A DNA stretch of 11,777 nt from Sedimenticola sp. GTDB lineage: Bacteria; Pseudomonadota; Gammaproteobacteria; Chromatiales; Chromatiaceae. Positions 7,144-11,777 of the stretch are shown here, piece by piece (within the stretch, counting starts at the first letter, position 1; every line of letters begins with the position of its first letter). The DNA lies in contig JAUXBK010000061.1 in NCBI GenBank assembly GCA_030619405.1, positions 1-11,777 on the forward strand, in the 5' to 3' direction. A program made the position numbers and the translations under genes. The notes under the pieces are model-generated. The model was not told the DNA's origin. It did not search any database and saw only the letters and a list, made by a program, of their open reading frames with translations.

Positions 7144-7148
7144 CTCCT
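7068..7148 (-). promoter_or_regulatory. Putative pcnB leader: strong SD and 20-codon upstream ORF
   Basis: On the minus strand AGGAGG (7148-7143) is followed 12 bases later by ATG at 7130-7128. That opens a 20-codon frame (MRAQSSSLINSTMAVIGKRR) ending in TAG at 7070-7068. The stop overlaps AUA at 7071-7069, which is in the pcnB frame, as AUAG. This resembles coupled start/stop junctions such as the ATGA and GTGA in the genes downstream. No experiment or comparison backs it here; it may be chance. Confidence 0.25.
7112..7139 (+). promoter_or_regulatory. Sigma70 promoter of tRNA-Glu
   Basis: TTGAGG at 7112-7117, a 16-base spacer and a perfect TATAAT at 7134-7139. The -10 ends 20 bases before the mature tRNA 5' end. 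The discriminator region between them is partly GC-rich (CGTCGCGACG at 7151-7160 just before the tRNA). The promoter lies inside the 5' end of the divergent pcnB frame. Confidence 0.75.
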
Positions 7149-7159
7149 CACGTCGCGAC

Positions 7160-7235
7160 GCTCCCTTCGTCTAGCGGTCCAGGACGCTGGCCTCTCACGC
7201 CGGTAACAGGGGTTCGATTCCCCTAGGGAGTACCA
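7160..7235 (+). tRNA. tRNA-Glu (anticodon CTC)
   Basis: A 76-base cloverleaf. The acceptor GCTCCCT at 7160-7166 pairs with AGGGAGT at 7225-7231, with a G-U pair at 1-72. The anticodon stem is CTGGC/GCCGG (7187-7191 with 7199-7203), the loop is CTCTCAC and the anticodon CTC is at 7194-7196. The T arm is AGGGG-TTCGATT-CCCCT, the discriminator is A at 7232, and an encoded CCA lies at 7233-7235. The body closely resembles bacterial tRNA-Glu. CTC reads GAG only, so a UUC isoacceptor must exist elsewhere. Anticodon-stem position 28-42 is a T-G pair. Confidence 0.95.
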
Positions 7236-7253
7236 TCTCGTAGAAACAGCAAA

Positions 7254-7280
7254 GCCCCGGCAGGATAAACCTGCCGGGGC
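7254..7280. terminator. Bidirectional intrinsic terminator between tRNA-Glu and the ATPase gene
   Basis: A perfect 11-bp GC-rich stem (GCCCCGGCAGG at 7254-7264 paired with 7270-7280) closes a 5-base loop, 18 bases after the tRNA CCA. On the minus strand it is followed by TTTGCTGTTT, a fair U-tract for the ATPase transcript ending at 7319. On the plus strand it is followed by a weaker GTTCTGCTTT. Confidence 0.85.
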
Positions 7281-7318
7281 GTTCTGCTTTGACATGCAGG
7301 GATAAAGCGGGCGGGCTT

Positions 7319-8341
7319 CTACTCTTTCCACTTGCGAAACAGCTGTTTCGCCTCTTCTTTCTTCAACCTGGCCACGGGGCGAATCTTCTGCTTCACCACC
7401 TCGGGTTGTTCATGCGGTGGCCCGGGCTCAGCCTTGACCAAGGGTGCCGGCTCCAGCTTCACCGCCGATACCTCCTCTGGTGCATCAACCGCAACCGGCT
7501 TCTTTTCCGGCTCACCCTTATGGTGCAGCCGAAACAGCCCGGTACTCGCTTTGTCCTTAAGCACCGATCGGACCAGTTCCACATCCACGGTATGCTGCTG
7601 ATCGGCGAAGCCGTACACCAGAGCGGTGTCGCACAGCACGTTGATTACCCGAGGCACCCCCTGGCTGGCACGATAAACCAGGTCACAGGCCGCAGCGTCG
7701 AAGATCTCTGTTTCGCAACCGCCTTGTCGTGTCCGGTAGAGGATGTAATCCCGGGTTTCTGCTTTGTCCAACGCCGTCAGGTGATAATCCACCAGCACCC
7801 GCTGAATGAACTGTAACAGCTCCGGCGAGCGCAGCTTATCTCTCAGCTCAGGCTGCCCCACCAGAATCAGCTGCAGCAACTGGTCTTTGTCCGCATTGAT
7901 ATTGGAGAGCATACGCAGCTCCTCCAGCACTACCGGATCCAGATTCTGAGCCTCATCGATGATCAGCACCGATCGCTTGTTGTTGGCGTACTGCTCGATT
8001 AGAAACTGGGTAAAGGCGTCGAACAGGACGACCCGGCTCTCGTCCCGGTACTCCTGACCGAACGACAGCATCACCCACTGCAACAGCTGGCCGATGTCCT
8101 GGGGGGTGTTGTTGATCAGGCCGACCGTAATATCGTCACCGATCTGGGACAGCAGATGTCGAATCAGAGTCGTCTTTCCGCTCCCCACCTCCCCGGTGAT
8201 CACGGTAAAACCGGCCTGATTCATCAGCCCATACTCCAGCATGGACAAGGCCAGACTGTGCTTCTTGCCCAGATAGAGAAAAGAGGGATCCGGAAGCAGC
8301 GAAAAGGGCCTCTCTTTAAAGCCGTAAAATGCCTCGTACAT
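7319..8341 (-). CDS. ExeA/GspA-like AAA+ ATPase, probably exopolysaccharide/exosortase-associated
   Basis: A 340-residue ATPase. Seen: an N-terminal MYEAFYGFKERPFSLLPDP typical of ExeA-type proteins, Walker A GEVGSGKTT at 50-58, Walker B VLIIDEAQNL at 125-134, a sensor-1-like LILVGQPEL at 158-166, and ASQGVPRVINVLC at 225-237 in the lid region. The last 70 residues (from about 270) are Pro-, Glu- and Lys-rich and look disordered. No membrane helix or peptidoglycan-binding domain is present, unlike full-length ExeA. Family knowledge: short forms of this type occur in type II secretion, pilus and XrtA/PEP-CTERM exopolysaccharide loci. Context, directly downstream of a PrsT-like lipoprotein after 117 bases, favours the last, but the assignment to the XrtA-specific subfamily is inference. 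AGGA lies 12 bases before the ATG. Its transcript ends at the terminator at 7254-7280. Confidence 0.85.
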   Translation of the reverse strand: MYEAFYGFKERPFSLLPDPSFLYLGKKHSLALSMLEYGLMNQAGFTVITGEVGSGKTTLIRHLLSQIGDDITVGLINNTPQDIGQLLQWVMLSFGQEYRDESRVVLFDAFTQFLIEQYANNKRSVLIIDEAQNLDPVVLEELRMLSNINADKDQLLQLILVGQPELRDKLRSPELLQFIQRVLVDYHLTALDKAETRDYILYRTRQGGCETEIFDAAACDLVYRASQGVPRVINVLCDTALVYGFADQQHTVDVELVRSVLKDKASTGLFRLHHKGEPEKKPVAVDAPEEVSAVKLEPAPLVKAEPGPPHEQPEVVKQKIRPVARLKKEEAKQLFRKWKE

Positions 8342-8378
8342 CCGCGACGACCATCCTGAAGTTTGACTGAGTTACGCT

Positions 8379-8400
8379 GAATATCGGTGGATTGATATTC
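8379..8400. promoter_or_regulatory. Inverted repeat upstream of the ATPase gene
   Basis: GAATATC at 8379-8385 and its exact complement GATATTC at 8394-8400 are separated by 8 bases. They lie in the 117-base gap before the ATPase start. It could be an operator or a small hairpin. No T-tract follows, and I see only a weak promoter-like match nearby, so function is open. Confidence 0.3.
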
Positions 8401-8458
8401 TCTATTTAGCAAATATCCAAGGGTACTGCGGTCAAAAACAGGCAATCGTCCTCAACCC

Positions 8459-10855
8459 CTATTTCAATGCCTCCAACCGCCGCTTGGCATCCGCTTTCTC
8501 AGCAAAATCCGTCTCAGAGGATACGGCCCCTTCGAACGCTTTGCGGGCATCCTCTTTCCTGCCTTTCTGCGCATAGGCGACACCGAGATGATAGTGGATC
8601 ACCGGCGGAATAGCCTTGGCGCCCACCGCACGCTCCAGCACATCGATACCCTTGTCCAGATCCCCACGCTTCACATACACCCAGCCCAGCGAGTCCAGAA
8701 ACACCGGGTTGTTGGAGATCTCGAACCGCAGTACCAGATCCAACGACTCATCCAGCTGCACCTGGTCCGGCTCACCCCGGACCAGCAACATCGCCAGGTT
8801 GTTGGCGGCCACCACATTGTTCGGGTTTTTCTTAAGCAGCTCCCGGTAAAGTGCCATGGACCCCGCCGCGTCGTCGTTACGGTCCATCTCACCGGCCAGA
8901 TCCAGTCCAAGCGCCGGGTCGCCACTCTTCTCATAGCCCTCGCGAATGATCGCCAGCGCCGCATCCCGCTTACCCTCGGCGAGCTTGATCTTGGCCAGGC
9001 TCTTATACGGCGTGGCCCAGTCAGGTTTGATCCCGATCACCCTCCTGAAGGTCTGCTCCGCCTCGCCCAACTGCTTCTGGGCCAGATAGATCTCCCCCTC
9101 CAGATTCAGCGCCAGAAAATGATCCGGCTTGCCCTCGATCACCTTCTGCACCCGCCCCAACGCCTGTTCCGGCTGGTTCAACGCCAGGTAACTCTTGGCC
9201 AGGGCAATCAATGGCTCCACCGCATTGGGCTTGCGCGCCAGCGCCTGATCGAAGGCCTCGACGCTCGCTTCCAGCTTATTCTGCCCCTGCAGGGCCAACC
9301 CTTCATAATAGTAACCGATAGGGCTGTCCGGGAACTTCTCCTCGATGCTCGTAGCCACCTCGGCCGCCGCCTCCCACTGCTTCTGCCGGGCCCGGACCTT
9401 TACCATCGCCTGCAGGATCTTCATGTTGTCCGGCGCGAACTTGCGCATCTTCTCCAGCACCGTGGCAGCACCGTCCAGATCCCCTGTCTGTATCAGCAGC
9501 TGCACCAGCTCGGCATTGGCCGCTGCCTCGTCCGGCTGCACCTGGACCGCCTCTTCCAGGGCCTGGCGAGCCAGGGCGACCTCTTTCTTCTGCAGATGTG
9601 CCCGCGCCTTCAGGCGGTAGGCCTTCACCAGGGTTGGATCCTCCTGCAGCAGGGTGCGCAGATCGGCGATACCTTGGTCTGCGTCCTTGCTGTCCACAGC
9701 GATGGCCGCCCGGATCAGCAACGCGTCCGTGTCCTTTGTATTCTCGGCCAGTACCTCCTCCACCAGCACCAGTGCTTGATCCGGCTTCTTCTCAGCAACC
9801 AGGATCACCGCCAGACTGTTGCGGGCTCTGGCACCATCCAGGGTATTCCCCGCCTTATCGATAATCCCTTGGAGCACCGTCTTGGCCTCATCTCCCCGCT
9901 GCTCACCCCGATACCGATTGGCCAGCCCCAGCTGCAGGGTGTAGAGCTCCGGCTGCTCAGCGATATACTTCTTGAGGACGGTCTCTGCCTCCCCCTTCTC
10001 GCCGTTCTTACCCAGAAAATCCACCAGCACCATTTTGGCGTTGGCGTTATCCGGCAACGCCTGCACTGCTGCTTCCAGCACCGCCTGCGCCTCCTGCTTC
10101 TGACCCTTTCCCAGGTAGTAAGCCGCCAGTCGCATGCGCATCTTGAGATCTTCCGGCTTCAATTCGATCATCTTCTCCAGCAGCTCACTGGCCGCCTTGA
10201 AGTTGCCGTTTTTCTCATACAGCCGGGCCAGCATCAGATGGGCCTCCAGCTTGCCCGGATTCCCCTCCAGCCCCTTTTTTGCCAGGCTGATGGCCCTCTC
10301 CATATCCCCCTGATCCGCATACAGCGCCGCCAGAAGAGAGATAGCATCCAGGTTGCCGGGGTCGTTCTCGATGGCCGCCTCGGCATCCTCGATGGCCGCT
10401 TGCTTCTTTCCCTGACGCGCCTGGGTCAGCCCCTTCAGCACCAGGGCCCCGGCATCGTCGGGTTTGACCGCCAGGGCCGCATCCGCCGCCGCCAATGCCT
10501 TGTCCATCGCCCCGCTCATGGCATAGATACGTCCCAGACGCACCTGCGCATTCACATGCTTGGGATCGATCTCAACCGCCCGCAGATAGAACGCAAACGC
10601 CTTGCGCCAGTTCTCGTCCTTCTCCTCCAGCTGGCCCATCATGAAATAGGCCTGGGCATCCTTGGGGTCGATCTGAAGTACGTTCTTGAACTCCAGCCTG
10701 GCCTTGACGAAGTTACCCTCTTCATAGAGGGCCATGCCCCGATCCATGTACTTGGCCTTGCGGTCCTCCGCTCCCCCGCACCCGGCCAGTAACAGCGCCA
10801 CCAGCAGGGCAGCCATGAGAGCGACACAGAGTCTGGAACGATACATTCTTTTCAT
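8459..10855 (-). CDS. Large TPR-repeat lipoprotein, PrsT-like (XrtA/PEP-CTERM type)
   Basis: A 798-residue lipoprotein made almost entirely of tetratricopeptide repeats. Seen: a signal peptide with Lys/Arg start, hydrophobic core and lipobox LAGC with the modified Cys at residue 26, followed by Gly, which predicts outer-membrane sorting. After that, helical repeats of about 34 residues run nearly to the C-terminus, about twenty in all, with the usual small/large pattern (for example A-Y-F-M-G-Q-L then A-F-x-F-Y-L-R-A-V-E-I-D-P). Family knowledge: such proteins (PrsT) accompany exosortase A exopolysaccharide clusters and probably scaffold polymer assembly or export. Here only the ATPase neighbour supports that role; no exosortase or glycosyltransferase is visible. 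ATG at 10855 is preferred over an in-frame upstream start at 10900 that would spoil the signal peptide; ATG at 10846 is also possible. Confidence 0.85.
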   Translation of the reverse strand: MKRMYRSRLCVALMAALLVALLLAGCGGAEDRKAKYMDRGMALYEEGNFVKARLEFKNVLQIDPKDAQAYFMMGQLEEKDENWRKAFAFYLRAVEIDPKHVNAQVRLGRIYAMSGAMDKALAAADAALAVKPDDAGALVLKGLTQARQGKKQAAIEDAEAAIENDPGNLDAISLLAALYADQGDMERAISLAKKGLEGNPGKLEAHLMLARLYEKNGNFKAASELLEKMIELKPEDLKMRMRLAAYYLGKGQKQEAQAVLEAAVQALPDNANAKMVLVDFLGKNGEKGEAETVLKKYIAEQPELYTLQLGLANRYRGEQRGDEAKTVLQGIIDKAGNTLDGARARNSLAVILVAEKKPDQALVLVEEVLAENTKDTDALLIRAAIAVDSKDADQGIADLRTLLQEDPTLVKAYRLKARAHLQKKEVALARQALEEAVQVQPDEAAANAELVQLLIQTGDLDGAATVLEKMRKFAPDNMKILQAMVKVRARQKQWEAAAEVATSIEEKFPDSPIGYYYEGLALQGQNKLEASVEAFDQALARKPNAVEPLIALAKSYLALNQPEQALGRVQKVIEGKPDHFLALNLEGEIYLAQKQLGEAEQTFRRVIGIKPDWATPYKSLAKIKLAEGKRDAALAIIREGYEKSGDPALGLDLAGEMDRNDDAAGSMALYRELLKKNPNNVVAANNLAMLLVRGEPDQVQLDESLDLVLRFEISNNPVFLDSLGWVYVKRGDLDKGIDVLERAVGAKAIPPVIHYHLGVAYAQKGRKEDARKAFEGAVSSETDFAEKADAKRRLEALK

Positions 10856-11066
10856 ACTCCACCAGGTATTAATGCTTCGAAGAGGCTGAATTGTACACAA
10901 ATCGGCTTACAGGCGCCTTTTCAGCGGTTATCAAACCGGCAAATTCAGTGAAACAGGCGTTTATCTGCAGGCGCTTATCCCCGTACAGGGATTGGCGGCA
11001 TGGTGAAGCGATCCTTTAAGGGCCGCGGTATGAATAACCCAGCGTTATGTGTGAAACACAGACGGC

Positions 11067-11094
11067 TTGAATGAAGTATCAATATTGATATCAT
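11067..11094 (+). promoter_or_regulatory. hicAB promoter with palindromic operator
   Basis: TTGAAT at 11067-11072, a 16-base spacer and TATCAT at 11089-11094 form a plausible sigma70 promoter directly before hicA. A perfect 14-bp palindrome, TATCAATATTGATA at 11077-11090, occupies the spacer and touches the -10. A second small inverted repeat, TGTGT-GAA-ACACA, lies at 11048-11060. HicB proteins with DNA-binding C-termini are known to repress their own operons by binding palindromes, so this is the natural operator candidate. Confidence 0.55.
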
Positions 11095-11355
11095 ATGAGT
11101 ATGGGTGGCATAGCCAGAATCTTTAAAGAGATGAAAGCGAATCCCAAAGGGGTTCGGTTCAGTGAGTTTCAAAAGGTCTGTGAGTACTATTTTGGGAAAC
11201 CCCGCCAAAGTGGCAGTAGTCATTGCATCTATAAGACTCCTTGGCCTGGGGATCCGCGCGTAAACATACAGAATCATAAAAGCAAAGCTAAGCCCTATCA
11301 GGTCAAGCAAGTACTGCTTGCCATTGAAAAACTTGAGGTTCGTCATGGTTCGTGA
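11095..11355 (+). CDS. hicA: HicA-family mRNA interferase toxin
   Basis: An 86-residue toxin of the dsRBD-like HicA fold; family members degrade mRNA independently of ribosomes until bound by HicB. Seen: the KGVRFSEF segment at 18-25, QSGSSHCIYKTPW at 38-50 with the catalytic-type His43, GDPRVNIQN at 52-60, and KPYQVKQVLLAIE at 66-78. It is in the long-HicA length class. ATG at 11095 and ATG at 11101 are both possible, and no Shine-Dalgarno precedes either. The predicted promoter -10 abuts the first, so a leaderless mRNA starting near 11101 is conceivable. It overlaps hicB by 11 bases. The base composition is visibly more AT-rich than the neighbouring core genes, consistent with horizontal acquisition. 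Confidence 0.92.
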   Translation: MSMGGIARIFKEMKANPKGVRFSEFQKVCEYYFGKPRQSGSSHCIYKTPWPGDPRVNIQNHKSKAKPYQVKQVLLAIEKLEVRHGS

Positions 11356-11674
11356 AATTGATAAATATACCTATCGGGTTACGTGGTCTGAAGGTGATGA
11401 AGAATTTGTCGGGCTCTGTGCTGAGTTTGCCAGCCTTAGTTGGCTTACATCTGACCCCGAAGAAGCGTTAAAAGGCATTCGCTCTGTAGTCAAAGAATGC
11501 ATCGATGATATGGTTCAAAATGGTGAGGAGATCCCTCCACCAATATCCACTCGGCAATATAGTGGGAAATTCATGGTTCGTGTTCCACCAGAAGTGCATC
11601 GTCATCTTGCAATCGAGGCCGCTGAATCCGGTGTAAGTTTAAACCGTATAGCAAGCGCGAAACTTGCGCAGTGA
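11345..11674 (+). CDS. hicB: HicB-family antitoxin with ribbon-helix-helix C-terminus
   Basis: A 109-residue antitoxin that should bind and neutralise HicA and repress the operon. Seen: an N-terminal partially degraded RNase H-like HicB domain (YTYRVTWSEGDEEFVGLCAEF at 8-28, LTSDPEEALKGI at 34-45), a linker, and an Arc/CopG-type ribbon-helix-helix segment (GKFMVRVPPEVHRHLAIEA at 74-92, then GVSLNRIASAKLA). Presence of the DNA-binding tail supports autoregulation at the palindrome upstream of hicA. ATG at 11345 was chosen: GAGG lies at 11335-11338, six bases upstream inside hicA, and it gives the usual family start. Toxin-first order with overlap is the standard hicAB layout. Confidence 0.92.
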   Translation: MVREIDKYTYRVTWSEGDEEFVGLCAEFASLSWLTSDPEEALKGIRSVVKECIDDMVQNGEEIPPPISTRQYSGKFMVRVPPEVHRHLAIEAAESGVSLNRIASAKLAQ

Positions 11675-11736
11675 AAACAGCGCTCGCCCTCCATTCACAA
11701 CAGATCTATTCCCGGATGACCCCACGGATCTTCAAG

Positions 11737-11777
11737 TTTCACCTAGATCCTGCAAGTGATCGTGCTTACAGAGTGCA
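11737..11777 (+). repeat. End of a second copy of the MITE-like element, cut by the window edge
   Basis: Matches 2719-2759 in the same orientation at 38 of 41 bases. It begins 62 bases after the hicB stop and runs off the window, so whether a full element follows is unknown. Confidence 0.7.

Noticed and set aside
7068..7331. An 87-codon minus-strand frame
   Set aside because: It runs antisense through the tRNA-Glu gene and gives the familiar false peptide of a tRNA complement (RWYSLGESNPCYRRE). Only its last 20 codons are discussed, as a possible pcnB leader.
8588..10792. A 734-codon open frame on the plus strand
   Set aside because: It lies exactly antisense to the TPR lipoprotein; its composition (His-, Leu- and Gln-rich) is what reverse translation of Asp/Lys/Ala-rich TPR codons gives, and no domain is visible.
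10975..11346. A 123-codon minus-strand frame opposite hicA
   Set aside because: It is antisense to hicA, which has clear family motifs; the minus-strand peptide has none.

Overview
The window reads as chromosomal DNA from a GC-rich gammaproteobacterium. The basis is the gene order pcnB-folK-panB-panC, a typical gammaproteobacterial arrangement, together with an exosortase-type (XrtA/PEP-CTERM-like) TPR lipoprotein and a hicAB module. The G/C-ending codon use and the CTC-anticodon tRNA-Glu fit a free-living or symbiotic lineage of the Chromatiales/Thiotrichales kind, but the genus cannot be settled from sequence alone.

Layout: (1) 4-717 (+), a short-chain dehydrogenase/carbonyl reductase, convergent with (2) 762-2537 (-), an SLC13-type permease with two RCK_C/TrkA_C regulatory domains; a perfect 11-bp hairpin lies between their ends. 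(3) 2538-3116 is a gene-free repeat island. It holds a G/A-rich short repeat family in two orientations and, nested inside, a roughly 180-bp MITE-like inverted-repeat element. Another end of that element reappears at 11737-11777. (4) 3117-7143 (-) is a co-oriented block pcnB > folK > panB > panC > small Cys-rich protein, tightly coupled by ATGA and GTGA overlaps. It combines RNA polyadenylation with the folate and pantothenate pathways. (5) 7112-7280 (+) is a complete small transcription unit for tRNA-Glu(CTC): promoter, tRNA with encoded CCA, and a bidirectional terminator shared with the convergent gene. (6) 7319-10855 (-) is a large TPR lipoprotein (PrsT-like) followed by an ExeA/GspA-like AAA ATPase, a pair usually found in exopolysaccharide/exosortase loci. 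(7) 11067-11674 (+) is an AT-richer hicA-hicB toxin-antitoxin operon with a 14-bp perfect palindrome inside its predicted promoter.

Most of the window is ordinary core metabolism. I see no convincing evidence of a wholly new system. The points most worth a second look are the start region of pcnB (no well-placed start codon, a strong Shine-Dalgarno feeding a 20-codon upstream ORF whose stop overlaps a candidate AUA start), the nested repeats at 2.6-3.1 kb, and the hicAB operator/possibly leaderless promoter.
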